Both the position numbers and the translations under genes were made by a program. Below, piece after piece: positions 37,452 through 46,471 of a stretch of DNA of 64,000 bases (position 1 is its first letter; each line of letters starts with the position of its first letter). This DNA is from Bradyrhizobium guangzhouense (GTDB taxonomy: Bacteria > Pseudomonadota > Alphaproteobacteria > Rhizobiales > Xanthobacteraceae): contig NZ_CP030053.1 of the NCBI RefSeq assembly GCF_004114955.1, forward strand, positions 4,340,001 to 4,404,000, written 5' to 3'. Under the pieces are notes generated by a model, which saw only the letters and a list, made by a program, of their open reading frames with translations, was not told the DNA's origin and did not search any database.

Positions 37452-37949
37452 CTATTTCCGGTTCTCCTCGCAGAACTTCAGCGCTGCGAGCGCCTCGCCG
37501 GCGCGCGGGATCTGCATCTCGATGCTGTCGTCGTCATCGTCCTCGAAGTCCAGCGTCAGACGCTTGGCTTTCGACAGGCGGTCCATGATGGACTGGTCGA
37601 ATTCGAAGATGCCGCGCACCGTGGTCTTGTCCATGACCTCCCACTTCGCCTTCGACATGATGTCGGCATCATCGGTGCCGACGTCGGCGCGCAGGATCTC
37701 GCCGACCTTGTCCCACTCCCAGCCGTCATAGATCATCACGATCACGATGGCCTTGTCCGAATAGGTGATGACGATGACGTAGTCGCGGTTCTCGTCGTCC
37801 TTGTCCTTGTAGCCGCGGCTGGCGTTGCAATGGGTGTCCTGGCTGCGTTTCTCGATGGTCCAGTCACCGACCTTGGATTGTTGCGCGACCGCGGGTGCGG
37901 CACTCAAGGCGCCTGCGAAGAGTGCAGTGGCAAGAAAGATCCGTTTCAT
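37452..37949 (-). CDS. Exported hypothetical protein (165 aa)
   Basis: Start at 37949 with GGAGG five bases ahead. Signal peptide MKRIFLATALFAGALSAAPAVA|QQ. The mature part has a WTIEKRSQDTHCNASRGY opening, hydrophobic beta strands (YVIVITYSDKAIVIVMIYD) and a strongly acidic loop (FEDDDDDSIEMQ), with a final Cys. It has the layout of small periplasmic beta proteins related to IalB-type families, but I do not recognise a named family. It follows the MaoC gene by about 95 bp on the same strand. Confidence 0.85.
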   Translation of the reverse strand: MKRIFLATALFAGALSAAPAVAQQSKVGDWTIEKRSQDTHCNASRGYKDKDDENRDYVIVITYSDKAIVIVMIYDGWEWDKVGEILRADVGTDDADIMSKAKWEVMDKTTVRGIFEFDQSIMDRLSKAKRLTLDFEDDDDDSIEMQIPRAGEALAALKFCEENRK

Positions 37950-38044
37950 GTCAGCCTCCAGCGTTTTCCCCACGCCAAGCTGACCATCTCTCCCGGAAAG
38001 CCGCAAGGGCCGGCGCGACGCAGCCGTCGGCGAAGGCTCGCCCG

Positions 38045-38491
38045 CTACGCCTGCCGCGGCACGATCGCGATCGGGGTGAAGGTGTAAACCTCCTCGCCGT
38101 CCTGATTGAACATCGTCCATTTCACCAGCGCGATGCCTTGCGGCTTCGACTTTGACGGCGTCAGGCTCATGACCTCGCCGACCAGATGCAGCCGGTCGTT
38201 CGGCCGCACCGGAATGGTCCAGCGCAACCCGTCGACGCCGGCTCCGATCAGCGGGTGCGGCCCGAAGGGCCGGGTCTGGATCGCAAGGTTCATGGCGATC
38301 GCCGCGGTGTGCCAACCGGAGGCGGCCAGGCCCTTGAACAGGGTGTCCTTGGCGGCCTCGTGGTCGAGATGCATCGGCTGCGGGTCGAACTCGGCGGCAA
38401 ACCGCTTGATGTCGGCTTCGCTGACCACGACCTCGGGGGATTTGAAGCGCATACCGACGGTGAGATCGTCGAACCAGGCGACCTGGGCCAT
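38045..38491 (-). CDS. MaoC family dehydratase
   Basis: 148 aa hot-dog fold enzyme. The hydratase-2 catalytic pair is in FAAEFDPQPMHLDHEAA (Asp and His five residues apart), followed by ASGWHTAAIAMNL and a VGEVMSLTPSKSKP strand. R-specific enoyl-CoA hydratase activity or a related dehydration is likely. The start at 38491 (MAQVAWFDDLTVGMRF) matches the usual MaoC N-terminus. No fatty-acid or PHA gene adjoins; the monooxygenase and acyl-CoA ligase genes are 3-5 kb away. Confidence 0.9.
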   Translation of the reverse strand: MAQVAWFDDLTVGMRFKSPEVVVSEADIKRFAAEFDPQPMHLDHEAAKDTLFKGLAASGWHTAAIAMNLAIQTRPFGPHPLIGAGVDGLRWTIPVRPNDRLHLVGEVMSLTPSKSKPQGIALVKWTMFNQDGEEVYTFTPIAIVPRQA

Positions 38492-38688
38492 GATTTTGCC
38501 TCGAAATGTGACATGCCGCGCACGCAACGCGCGCGACCAAAGGGTGGATCGGTCGTGGGGATGTAGCGGTTCGGCCGCCCGCAGGCCAGCTCCCGGTTCC
38601 CCGCGAAACCCCTTTCCCGTCTCAACGAAACACGCCTGAAACAGTCGCTCGGTTATCTAACCGTCAAAATCATACAGGGACGTGCGTC

Positions 38689-38772
38689 ATGCAATTCTTC
38701 CTCGACCTGATTAGCGAATATGCCTGCTGCCAGCATCTCGTCGCCCAGCCGCTTGGGGAGGACGAGACATGA
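38689..38772 (+). CDS. Candidate 27-residue peptide, first of a micro-operon
   Basis: ATG at 38689 with AGGGA eight bases ahead. It encodes MQFFLDLISEYACCQHLVAQ plus seven polar residues and ends TGA at 38770-38772, overlapping the next tiny frame by 4 bases (ATGA). It may be a leader peptide whose translation delivers ribosomes to the second frame. The two cysteines (ACCQH) are notable. Supported only by ribosome-binding site and overlap. Confidence 0.4.
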   Translation: MQFFLDLISEYACCQHLVAQPLGEDET

Positions 38773-38861
38773 TCGAGATGATCTCCGTTCTCCTCGCTCT
38801 GTGCAGCATCGCCGTCTTCGCGGCGCATGCGCTGGACGCCTATCGCACCACCCATTCCTGA
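38769..38861 (+). CDS. Candidate 30-residue single-helix membrane peptide
   Basis: ATG at 38769 preceded by a strong GGGGAGG seven bases upstream, ending TGA at 38859. The product MIEMISVLLALCSIAVFAAH plus ten polar residues (ALDAYRTTHS) is one hydrophobic helix with a polar tail, the shape of bacterial small membrane proteins. It is coupled to the preceding 27-codon frame by a 4-base overlap. The spacer lies between the MaoC and hypothetical genes, which are both on the minus strand. No family is recognised. Confidence 0.5.
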   Translation: MIEMISVLLALCSIAVFAAHALDAYRTTHS

Positions 38862-38882
38862 CCGGAAGCGACGGCGGCGCGG

Positions 38883-39305
38883 CTAGAATGGCCGCCGGTA
38901 GAAGTGCTCCGAATGCGTTGCCGGCGGAAACCGGTTGGCGAGCGCCAGGGCCCCCTTCTCGTCCGTCTCCAGCGCGATCTTCTGCGCCAGCATCACGTCG
39001 CCGGGCACCAGGAAGCCCGACGGCACGAAGCACCACCCCATCGTTGCATTGCCCGACGCGTCGACCTCGTGGACATTGGCGGCCGTGCCGTAGTGGATGC
39101 GATAACGCTTGCCGCTGTCGCAGCCGATGACGTCGAAGTGCCGATGCTGCTCGAATTGAGCGCGCTGCTCCTCGGACAGCCATTCAGCCAATAGCCGCCT
39201 TCCCCGCGCCTCGGGCGTATTCTCGCCGAAGAAACGCCGGTAGAGCTCGCGGAGCGCGTGCAGACGCGCCCGCGCGGGCGCGCGAAGCCTGAAGACCGCG
39301 ATCAT
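38883..39305 (-). CDS. Hypothetical protein (140 aa)
   Basis: No named family recognised. Soluble, with an Arg/Ala-rich N-terminal helix (RLRAPARARLHALRELYRRFFGENTPEARG) and a compact C-terminal half with short beta strands (CDSGKRYRIHYGTAANVHEVDASGNATMGWCFVPSG). It overlaps nothing and starts 12 bp after the 73-residue gene on the same strand, so the two are probably co-transcribed. The GKRYRIHYG and GWCFVPSGFLVPGDVMLAQKI segments look conserved in character. Confidence 0.75.
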   Translation of the reverse strand: MIAVFRLRAPARARLHALRELYRRFFGENTPEARGRRLLAEWLSEEQRAQFEQHRHFDVIGCDSGKRYRIHYGTAANVHEVDASGNATMGWCFVPSGFLVPGDVMLAQKIALETDEKGALALANRFPPATHSEHFYRRPF

Positions 39306-39317
39306 GGGCCGTTCAGA

Positions 39318-39539
39318 TCAACCGCCGACCAGGCGGGGATAGAACAGCGTTTCGTGCGCGGTCGGATCGAACGATTTGATACGCGTGACTTCGCCGGGCC
39401 CGGTCCGGTACGCCGCGGTAAACCCCGCGCCGGTCAATTCCCGAAAGCGTTGTTCGGCCCGCGCCAACGCTTCGGCATTTTCGGGATCAAACTCGTGGCG
39501 TGTATCGCCGGTATGATCCATCACGATCTGGGTAGCCAT
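39318..39539 (-). CDS. Small hypothetical protein (73 aa)
   Basis: Start at 39539 with GAGGAG seven bases ahead (a TTG-type start further upstream is ignored). MATQIVMDHTGDTRHEFDPENAEALARAEQRFRELTGAGFTAAYRTG: soluble alpha-beta, no signal or membrane segment. It forms a two-gene unit with the 140-residue protein, 12 bp apart. The mix of AEQRF helix and HETLFYPRL tail gives no family assignment. Confidence 0.75.
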   Translation of the reverse strand: MATQIVMDHTGDTRHEFDPENAEALARAEQRFRELTGAGFTAAYRTGPGEVTRIKSFDPTAHETLFYPRLVGG

Positions 39540-39572
39540 GTTGAGTCTCCTCATGCCCAGCCCTGAACTTGA

Positions 39573-40469
39573 TCAAAGCAAACCTCGTGCCGTCAGTTCC
39601 CGAAAGCAACAACTTTCTCTCCAAGACGTCCAGTCACGCCTTGCGGAGCACTCAACGCACGGCCGCTGCCCCGCCACCCCGTCGATCTGCCGGCCCATCA
39701 GCGCGATGGCTTTCTGGTAGACGCCGGCCGCATTCCACGCCTGGATGGCGGCGAAATTCGGTTCGCCCGGCTGGTAACCGGCTCCCGCACGCCAGCCATT
39801 GGCCTTGAGGAAATTCGCAGTCGAGCTCAACGCGTTGGCGGCGACGTCGAGATTGCCGGTGCCATAGGCCAGGATGTTCTTGGGCATGAACTGGGTCTGC
39901 CCGACCTCGCCGTGCATGGAGCCGCGCGTCGATCCGGACAGCATGCCGCGGTCGACCAGCTTCAGCGCTGCATAGAGCTGCTCGGTAAAGAATTCGGGGC
40001 GACGGCAGTCGTAGGCGAGCGTTGCGATCGACGAGAGCATGTTCTGGTTGCCGCGCTGGCTGCCGAAACCGGTTTCCATGCCCCAGATTGCGATCAGCGG
40101 CCCCGGCGGCACGCCGTAACGCTGCTCGATCGAGGCAAACATCGCTGCCTGCGACTGCTTCAGCGAGCGGCCGCGCGCGACGATTGTGGTCGCGCCGCGC
40201 TTGGCCAGGAATTGGTCGAGCGACAGCGAAAAACTGTGCTGGCTGCGGTCGGCATTGATCGTCGCGCTGGCGTAATTGGTCTGCATCAGCGCCGAGATCG
40301 CGGTCTGGCCGATGCCCTTGCCCTGCGCCTCCGCGCTGAACTCGCGCTTCCAGGCCTCGAAGCCGCCGGGGCCGTTGCCGCATTGCGCAGCCATGGCCGA
40401 GGGAGCCAGGAACAACAGCAGCGCGGCCGCGCCGATCATCGCCGTCGCAACGGCCTTGCCCTCGATCAT
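39573..40469 (-). CDS. Lytic murein transglycosylase (MltB family)
   Basis: 298 aa. Start ATG at 40469; a TTG seven codons upstream is less likely. Signal peptide GAAALLLFLAPSAMA|AQ. The catalytic Glu is in IWGMETGFGSQRGN (about residue 125), with IATLAYDCRRPEFF and GEVGQTQFMPKNILAYG as in MltB-type enzymes that cleave peptidoglycan glycan strands in the periplasm. The last 35 residues (after ALMGRQIDG) are rich in Cys, Trp and Arg and unlike the family, whose proteins usually end near this point. A 3' frameshift or lost stop codon may have replaced the original end. Confidence 0.88.
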   Translation of the reverse strand: MIEGKAVATAMIGAAALLLFLAPSAMAAQCGNGPGGFEAWKREFSAEAQGKGIGQTAISALMQTNYASATINADRSQHSFSLSLDQFLAKRGATTIVARGRSLKQSQAAMFASIEQRYGVPPGPLIAIWGMETGFGSQRGNQNMLSSIATLAYDCRRPEFFTEQLYAALKLVDRGMLSGSTRGSMHGEVGQTQFMPKNILAYGTGNLDVAANALSSTANFLKANGWRAGAGYQPGEPNFAAIQAWNAAGVYQKAIALMGRQIDGVAGQRPCVECSARRDWTSWRESCCFRELTARGLL

Positions 40470-40597
40470 TCCTGCGTATCCTTTTCTCAAATTGCGCGAC
40501 CGGCTCGCGCACGGCCATGATCCTACGTCAGCCGTATCAGCTCAAGCCCCGACCGGTGCAATCAATGCAAGCAATGCGCTTGACATGAATCAAAGGC

Positions 40598-41413
40598 TTA
40601 TCGTCCGCCGTCGGTTCCGGGCAGGAAATCCACCATGATGCCCTGGTGCTGCCGGTACATGTCGGTGCCGGTCGCGGTGACGCAGCCGAGCTTGCGGGCT
40701 GCCGCGATGAAGGGCGAGATCTCCGGCTTGGTGATGACGCAGCCGCAATAGGCCGACGGCGCCAGCCTGATGACGTCGACCGGCAGCGGATCGCCAGCCT
40801 TCATGCCGGCCGGCGTGGCATTGGCGACGAAATCGAAGCCTGCGGGATCGGATGTACCCGCCCGCACGGGCGCTTTGCCGAGCCCGTTGAGCCGGTCGAT
40901 CAGTGCGTCGCGGCGCTCGCTTGCGCTGTCGTGAATCGCGAGCTCCCTGACGCCGGCCTCGACCAGGGCCAGCGCAATGGCCGAGCCTGCCCCACCCGCA
41001 CCGACGAGAAGTGCCCGCATGCCCCGGGGATCAATTCCATTCGCGCGCGCGGCGCCGACGAAGCCAAGACCGTCCACCATGTCGCCGTGCCACGAACCAT
41101 CGGTGCGGCGGCGCATCAGATTCGCAGTGCGCAGGAAGTGCGCACGATCGCTCGCGCTGGCGCAGGCCTGGTAGCAGGCAAATTTGTGCGGGATGGTCAC
41201 CACGATGCCGTCGAGATTTTTCAACCGGCTCGCCACTGAGAGAAAATCATGGAGATCGTCGGTCGCAACCTGAACCGGGACGAGGATGCCGTCATGGCCG
41301 CGCGCAGAGAATTCCGCGGAAACGCCCGCGGGCGAGCGCACCTGCGCGATGGGCTCGCCGACGATGACGTAAAGCCGGGTCGCCCCCGTCGGAGCCGGGA
41401 TCATGCCGTTCAT
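40598..41413 (-). CDS. Shikimate/quinate dehydrogenase-like protein (AroE paralog)
   Basis: 271 aa. Substrate-binding Lys in [11 protein letters not shown] and Asp in GDMVDGLGF, and a Rossmann motif ([16 protein letters not shown]) at about residue 135. The N-terminal substrate motif [10 protein letters not shown] lacks the usual S-x-S-P serine pair, so it may act on a shikimate-like compound rather than shikimate itself. The start ATG overlaps the monooxygenase gene stop by 4 bases, an unusual partner that argues for a catabolic or secondary role rather than the chorismate pathway. Confidence 0.88.
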   Translation of the reverse strand: MNGMIPAPTGATRLYVIVGEPIAQVRSPAGVSAEFSARGHDGILVPVQVATDDLHDFLSVASRLKNLDGIVVTIPHKFACYQACASASDRAHFLRTANLMRRRTDGSWHGDMVDGLGFVGAARANGIDPRGMRALLVGAGGAGSAIALALVEAGVRELAIHDSASERRDALIDRLNGLGKAPVRAGTSDPAGFDFVANATPAGMKAGDPLPVDVIRLAPSAYCGCVITKPEISPFIAAARKLGCVTATGTDMYRQHQGIMVDFLPGTDGGR

Positions 41414-43269
41414 GCCGAGAGCGGAGCCCCCTGGCTGTTCGCGTCGGCGCCATAGCTCAATTCCAGCCCGTCCAGATTGCCCTCCTTCCGCCAGGTGGCG
41501 AGCAGCCGGAGAAACGCCATCGGCCCCCGCCAGTACTGGCTGTTGCGCGCCGCGACCGGATCGAACACGCCCTCATTGTTGTAATAGCCGGGCGTGCATT
41601 CGGCGAGATAAGTCTGGCGGCCGACCGCGGCCTTCACCACCTCATCGACCCAGGCGTTCTCGGCCGCGAGCGTCGGCTCCAACGTCCTTGCGCCGCGCTT
41701 GCGCGCCTCTGCGATCACATAAGCGATGTGCTGCGATTGCTCGTCGATGATGTGCGGGAAATTCGCGCTCTGGCCGGCCTGCACCGTCACGATCAGGAAG
41801 CAGTTCGGGAAGCCGCGGCTGTAGAAGCCGTGCATCGTCTTGACGCCGTCGCGCCAGCGCTCGGACAGGCTGACACCGTCCCGCCCATAGACCTCGAAGC
41901 CCATGCGGCGCGCATAGTCGGTGCCCACCTCGAAACCGCTGGCGTAGATCAGGCAGTCGAGCTCATGGGCCTTGCCGCCAGCGACGACCGCATTCTCGGT
42001 GATGCGCTCGACGCCTCTGCCCTTGGTGTCGACGAGATGCACGTTGGGACGGTTGAACGTGTCGAGATATTCGTCGTGGAAACACGGCCGCTTGCAGAAC
42101 GCCTTGTACCAGGGTTTGAGCGCCGCTGCGGCCGCCTCATCCTTCACGATCGCATCGACGCGGGCGCGGATCTCCTCCATCTTGCGATAGTCGGCCTGCT
42201 CGATCACCTTCAACGCCTCTTCCATCGAGGTCACTGGTTGGGGCTGACGGCGCGGCGCCAGTAGGATCTCGCCGAGCAGGCCGGTCCAGCCGTCCTGCAC
42301 CAGATCCTGCTCGAACGGTTCGCCTGAGATCACCGCGGTGAAATTGTCCATGCGCTCGCGCTGCCAGCCCGGCTTCAGGCTTTCCGCCCAGGCGCGATCC
42401 GTCGGGCGGTCGGCGCGCACACCGATCGCGGACGGCGTGCGCTGGAACACGTAGAGCTCTTTCGCCGAACGGCCGAGATGCGGCACGCATTGCACTGACG
42501 TGGCGCCGGTGCCGATGATGCCGACGCGCTTGTCGGCGAGACCGTCGAGACCGCCCTCCGCACTGCCGCCGGTGTAAGCATAGTCCCATCGGCTGGTGTG
42601 GAAGCTGTGCCCCCTGAAGCTTTCGATGCCGGGAATGCCCGGCAGCTTCGGCCGGCTCAGCGGACCTCCAGCGAGAATGACGAAGCGCGCGCGGATGCGA
42701 TCGCCGCGATCGGTCTCGACCAGCCAGCGCCCCTCCTGCTCCTGCCATGTCATGCGCGAGATGACGGTCTGAAACAGCGCACGCTCGTACAGATCGAAGT
42801 GGCGGCCGATGCGGCGCGAGTGCTCGTAGATCTCCGGGGCTCGCGCATATTTGCGCACCGGCATGTAGCCGGTCTCTTCCAGCAGCGGCAGGTAGATGTA
42901 GCTCTCGGTATCGCAGGCAGCGCCGGGATAGCGATTCCAGTACCAGGTGCCGCCGAAATCGGCGGCCTTTTCCACGATGCGGAAATCGTTGATACCCGCC
43001 GACCGCAGACGCGCGCCACACAAAAGACCACCGAAGCCGCCGCCGACGACGAGCACTTCGGTCTCTTCGCTCAAGGGCTCGCGCGTAAACCCGGCATCGG
43101 CCCAGGGGTCGTCGAGATAGCGAGCGAAGTCGCCTGATGCCTCGACATATTGCGCCTTGCCTTCGGAGCGCAGGCGCAGGTCACGCTCGTCGCGATAGCG
43201 CGCACGCAGTGCCTGGATGTCGACCGTAGGTACGCCGGCTGCTCCGGTCTTGTGTCTTTCCGCTGACAT
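41410..43269 (-). CDS. Flavin-dependent monooxygenase of the Baeyer-Villiger type
   Basis: 619 aa FAD/NADPH enzyme. FAD-binding [14 protein letters not shown] (about residue 55), the [26 protein letters not shown] segment of type I Baeyer-Villiger monooxygenases, their fingerprint [12 protein letters not shown] (Phe-x-Gly-x3-His-x3-Trp-Asp), and the NADPH motif [15 protein letters not shown]. The start at 43269 is fixed by GGAGG five bases upstream. It inserts oxygen into ketones or cyclic ketones; the substrate is unknown. Translationally coupled to the AroE paralog, and divergent from an acyl-CoA ligase gene, so a shared degradation route is plausible. Confidence 0.92.
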   Translation of the reverse strand: MSAERHKTGAAGVPTVDIQALRARYRDERDLRLRSEGKAQYVEASGDFARYLDDPWADAGFTREPLSEETEVLVVGGGFGGLLCGARLRSAGINDFRIVEKAADFGGTWYWNRYPGAACDTESYIYLPLLEETGYMPVRKYARAPEIYEHSRRIGRHFDLYERALFQTVISRMTWQEQEGRWLVETDRGDRIRARFVILAGGPLSRPKLPGIPGIESFRGHSFHTSRWDYAYTGGSAEGGLDGLADKRVGIIGTGATSVQCVPHLGRSAKELYVFQRTPSAIGVRADRPTDRAWAESLKPGWQRERMDNFTAVISGEPFEQDLVQDGWTGLLGEILLAPRRQPQPVTSMEEALKVIEQADYRKMEEIRARVDAIVKDEAAAAALKPWYKAFCKRPCFHDEYLDTFNRPNVHLVDTKGRGVERITENAVVAGGKAHELDCLIYASGFEVGTDYARRMGFEVYGRDGVSLSERWRDGVKTMHGFYSRGFPNCFLIVTVQAGQSANFPHIIDEQSQHIAYVIAEARKRGARTLEPTLAAENAWVDEVVKAAVGRQTYLAECTPGYYNNEGVFDPVAARNSQYWRGPMAFLRLLATWRKEGNLDGLELSYGADANSQGAPLSA

Positions 43270-43412
43270 CGATTCCTCCACCGCGGCCCGCTGCTTCGCC
43301 GGGAGCTGGTGCCACTTAGCCTCGAAAAAGTGACGCATGCAATCGCGCCGATCGCTTTTTGCGTGGACGTCGCGCGACGTTGCGCTAACCTTTCGCACAA
43401 ATCACAGCTTAT

Positions 43413-43430
43413 GCCACGCAACGACGTGGC
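43413..43430. promoter_or_regulatory. GCCACG-N6-CGTGGC inverted repeat before the acyl-CoA ligase
   Basis: Perfect 6-bp arms with spacer CAACGA, ending 16 bases before the ligase start and next to its Shine-Dalgarno (ggagg at about 43437). It could be an operator or a leader hairpin. No regulator gene adjoins. Confidence 0.35.
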
Positions 43431-43446
43431 TGCTACGGAGGGGACG

Positions 43447-45072
43447 ATGCAGGGATTGATGATGGACATGCCGCTCCTGATCAGCGGCCTGATCCAGTAT
43501 GCCGCCGACTATCACGGCGAAGCGGAAATCGTCGCGCGCGAGATCGAAGGCGACATCCATCGTTACACTTATGCCGATGCACATCCGCGCATCAAGCGCA
43601 TGGCGCTGGCGCTGACGCGGCTCGGCATGAAGCAAGGCGATCGCGTCGGCACGCTCGCCTGGAATACGCATCGCCATTTCGAGATGTTCTACGCCGCGCC
43701 GGGCATGGGCTATGTGCTGCACACGGTCAATCCGCGGCTATTCCCCGAGCAGCTCGTCTACATCGTCAACCACGCCGAAGATCGCCTGCTGTTCATCGAC
43801 CGTGCCACATTGCCGATCGTCGAGGCGATCTCGCCGCAACTGAAGACGGTCGAGGCGTTCGTCGTGATGTCCTCGCGCGAGCGGATGCCGGAGACCAAAC
43901 TCGCCAATGTGCATTGCTACGAGGAACTGCTCGAAAAGGAGAGCGATACCGGCTTTGCCTGGCCGGAGTTCGACGAAAAATCCGCCTCCACCATCTGCTA
44001 CACCTCGGGGACGACAGGCAATTCGAAGGGCGTGATCTATTCGCACCGCGCGGCGATCCTGCAGACCATGACCTGCTGCAATTTCGACTTCCTGCCCGGA
44101 CATGTCGAAGGCGTGCGCGAGGTAATGATGCCGATGGCCCCGCTGTTCCACGGCAACGGCTGGAATATGCCGTTCACCGCGCCCTATACCGGCTCGAAGC
44201 TGGTGCTTCCCGGCCGCAATTACGAGCCCGACAAGCTCTATGAACTGCTCGAAGGCGAGAAGGTGACGCTTTCGGCCGGCGTGCCGAGCTTCTGGTTGAT
44301 CCTGCTCGACTGGCTCGGCCGCACCGGCAACAAATTCTCGACGCTGCGCGCAACGTTGTCATCGGGCTCGGCGCCGCCGCGCGCGATGGTCGAGAAGCTC
44401 AAGCGCAACTACGCCGTCGATTACGTCCAGGCCTGGGGCATGACGGAGGCGCTGGGCTGCTCGATGCCCGGCTTGAGACCAGGATCGGAGCATCTCAGCG
44501 AAGCCGACTTCTTCGACCGGCGTCAGGTCTCCGGCCGCGCCTGCTTCGGCACGACCTTGCGCATCGTCGATGATGCCGGCGTCGAGCTGCCGCGTGACGG
44601 CAAGACCGTTGGGCACTTGCGCGCCCGTGGTCCATGGGTTGCCTCCGGCTACATGAAGTTAGAGGAGGGCCTCGATCGCGACGGCTGGTTGATCACCGGC
44701 GATATGGCCGTGATCGATCCGCAGGGCCACGTCACGCTGACCGACCGCTCCAAGGACGTGATCAAGTCGGGCGGCGAATGGATCTCCTCGATCCAGCTCG
44801 AGGACATCGCGCTGTCCCACCCCGACGTTCTGCAGGCCGCCGTCGTCGCCATTGCGCACGAGAAATGGCAGGAACGCCCTCTCCTTCTCGTCGTCCGCAA
44901 GAAGGGCGCGACCGTCGACGGCAAGACCCTGCTCGACCACATGCGCCCCAGGATCGCGAGCTGGTGGATGCCGGATGCGGTCGAATTCCTCGACGAATTC
45001 CCGATGACCGGGACCGGCAAGGTGCTCAAATCGGCGCTGCGCGAGAAGTTCAAAGCGTATCGCGTCGCGTAA
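43447..45072 (+). CDS. Acyl-CoA synthetase (AMP-dependent, fatty-acid/aromatic-acid-CoA ligase)
   Basis: 541 aa adenylate-forming enzyme. P-loop-like YTSGTTGNSKGVIYSHRA (about residue 180), the AMP motif WGMTEALGCS, GDMAVIDPQGHVTLTDRSKDVIKSGGEWIS hinge with its Asp, and the catalytic lysine in PMTGTGKVLKS. The ATG at 43447 has GGAGG five bases upstream; a longer upstream frame lacks this. It activates a carboxylic acid to its CoA thioester. Divergent from the monooxygenase-AroE operon. The chain length preference cannot be read off. Confidence 0.93.
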   Translation: MQGLMMDMPLLISGLIQYAADYHGEAEIVAREIEGDIHRYTYADAHPRIKRMALALTRLGMKQGDRVGTLAWNTHRHFEMFYAAPGMGYVLHTVNPRLFPEQLVYIVNHAEDRLLFIDRATLPIVEAISPQLKTVEAFVVMSSRERMPETKLANVHCYEELLEKESDTGFAWPEFDEKSASTICYTSGTTGNSKGVIYSHRAAILQTMTCCNFDFLPGHVEGVREVMMPMAPLFHGNGWNMPFTAPYTGSKLVLPGRNYEPDKLYELLEGEKVTLSAGVPSFWLILLDWLGRTGNKFSTLRATLSSGSAPPRAMVEKLKRNYAVDYVQAWGMTEALGCSMPGLRPGSEHLSEADFFDRRQVSGRACFGTTLRIVDDAGVELPRDGKTVGHLRARGPWVASGYMKLEEGLDRDGWLITGDMAVIDPQGHVTLTDRSKDVIKSGGEWISSIQLEDIALSHPDVLQAAVVAIAHEKWQERPLLLVVRKKGATVDGKTLLDHMRPRIASWWMPDAVEFLDEFPMTGTGKVLKSALREKFKAYRVA

Positions 45073-45142
45073 TCCATCTTCATCTTTTGGTAGATTCGGA
45101 AGCGATATATCCAGGGATCGCTAACTCCTGGTCGAGGACATC

Positions 45143-46252
45143 ATGGCGTTTTCCGGATTGGGCCTGCATCTCGGCAATCTCAGCCACCTGTCGAACGCGC
45201 AGACGCGGTCGATCAGCCCCGAGAATTTCACCGGTGAAAAAGGCAAGGGCGGCATGTCCGTCGACGGTCCGGCGGCGCGCCAGGCCCGCGACCTCGGGCA
45301 AGGCTGGAAGGTGTCTCCCTATGTCGTGATCGAGCCCGGCGCGACGTTCACGCTCGCGGACATCGAGGGCCGGGGCGCGATCCAGCAGATCTGGATGACG
45401 CTGGCGCGCGGGCGGCTGCGCCATTCCATCCTGCGCATGTATTGGGACGATCAGGCGCAGCCGAGCGTGGAGTGCCCGGCCGGCGATTTCTTCGCCTGCG
45501 GCTGGGAGGAATTTGCGCAGGTGTCGTCGCTCGCGGTCTGCGTCAATCCGGGACGGGCCTTCAACTGCTACTGGGAGATGCCGTTCCGCAAGCGCGCACG
45601 CCTCACGCTGGAAAACCGCAGCGAAGAGGCGCTGACCGTCTACTACCAGATCAACTACGCCCTGACCGAGGTACCCGAGGACTGCGCCTATTTCCATGCG
45701 CAGTTCCGCCGCACAAATCCGCTGCCCTACAAGGACGTCTACACCATCCTCGACGGCATCAGCGGCCGCGGCCACTATGTCGGCACCTACATGGCCTGGG
45801 GCGTCAACAACAACGGCTGGTGGGGTGAAGGCGAGATCAAGTTCTTCATCGATGGCGACGGCGAATTCCCGACGATCTGCGGCACCGGCACCGAGGATTA
45901 TTTCTGCGGGGCCTACAATTTCGATCCCTATGTCGCGCATGCCGGCCAAGGGCAATCCCGCTATGTGGAGTTCACCACGCCTTATGCCGGCCTGCCGCAG
46001 GTGATCAGGCCGGACGGCGTCTACAAATCGCAGCAGCGGTTCGGCCTGTACCGCTGGCACATCCCCGATCCGGTCCGCTTCCAGAGCGACCTCCGCGTGA
46101 CCATCCAGGCGCTGGGCTGGCTGCCCGGCGTCAAGGAATCGAAATATCTCCCGCTGCAGGACGACATCGCCTCGGTCGCGTTCTGGTACCAGACGCTGCC
46201 GACGGCGCCGTTCCCGAGACTGCCTGGTCCGGACTATCTGGAAATCGGGTAG
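45143..46252 (+). CDS. DUF2961 family protein (GH172-type glycoside hydrolase)
   Basis: 369 aa. DUF2961 is now placed in glycoside hydrolase family 172, whose members act on difructose dianhydrides or arabinofuranosides. Visible family features: IEGRGAIQQIWMTL, LRMYWDDQAQPSVECPAGDFFACGW, GEIKFFIDGDGEFPTICGTGTEDYFCGAYNF and FGLYRWHIPDPVRFQ. No signal peptide, so it would be cytoplasmic. An AGCGAT-N10-ATCGCT repeat (45101-45122) lies just upstream. Substrate undetermined; it stands alone among non-sugar genes. Confidence 0.85.
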   Translation: MAFSGLGLHLGNLSHLSNAQTRSISPENFTGEKGKGGMSVDGPAARQARDLGQGWKVSPYVVIEPGATFTLADIEGRGAIQQIWMTLARGRLRHSILRMYWDDQAQPSVECPAGDFFACGWEEFAQVSSLAVCVNPGRAFNCYWEMPFRKRARLTLENRSEEALTVYYQINYALTEVPEDCAYFHAQFRRTNPLPYKDVYTILDGISGRGHYVGTYMAWGVNNNGWWGEGEIKFFIDGDGEFPTICGTGTEDYFCGAYNFDPYVAHAGQGQSRYVEFTTPYAGLPQVIRPDGVYKSQQRFGLYRWHIPDPVRFQSDLRVTIQALGWLPGVKESKYLPLQDDIASVAFWYQTLPTAPFPRLPGPDYLEIG

Positions 46253-46306
46253 GTCCGATTAAATCATGGACCTCTGTCACCCATCCATCCACTGGGCAAT
46301 TCTCTT

Positions 46307-46400
46307 CCTTCTCCCCTTGCGGAAGAAGGTGGCGCGCAGCGCCGGATGAGGGGCATCTGTCAGCACGGTAAGCGCGGAGACTACCCCTCGCCCTGGCGAG
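46307..46400. repeat. Probable interspersed palindromic repeat
   Basis: CCTTCT (46307-46312) pairs with AGAAGG (46324-46329) around ccccttgcgga, followed by gtggcgcgcagcgccggatg. This layout matches short intergenic palindromic elements that recur across Bradyrhizobium genomes. No second copy is present in this window, so the repeat status is from recall of the family and not proven here. Confidence 0.35.
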
Positions 46401-46420
46401 TATGTGCCAACCAGCGAAGA

Positions 46421-46447
46421 TGCCCTCTCCCACAGGGGGAGAGGGCA
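46421..46447. terminator. Hairpin between convergent DUF2961 and HlyD genes
   Basis: TGCCCTCTCCC (46421-46431), ACAGG, GGGAGAGGGCA (46437-46447): a perfect 11-bp stem. It lies 24 bp past the stop of the minus-strand adaptor gene and 169 bp past that of the plus-strand gene. There is no T-run on either strand, so it is likely the end of both transcripts or part of the repeat beside it. Confidence 0.5.
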
Positions 46448-46471
46448 CAGCAACGAGCAACTCGCAGCGAG

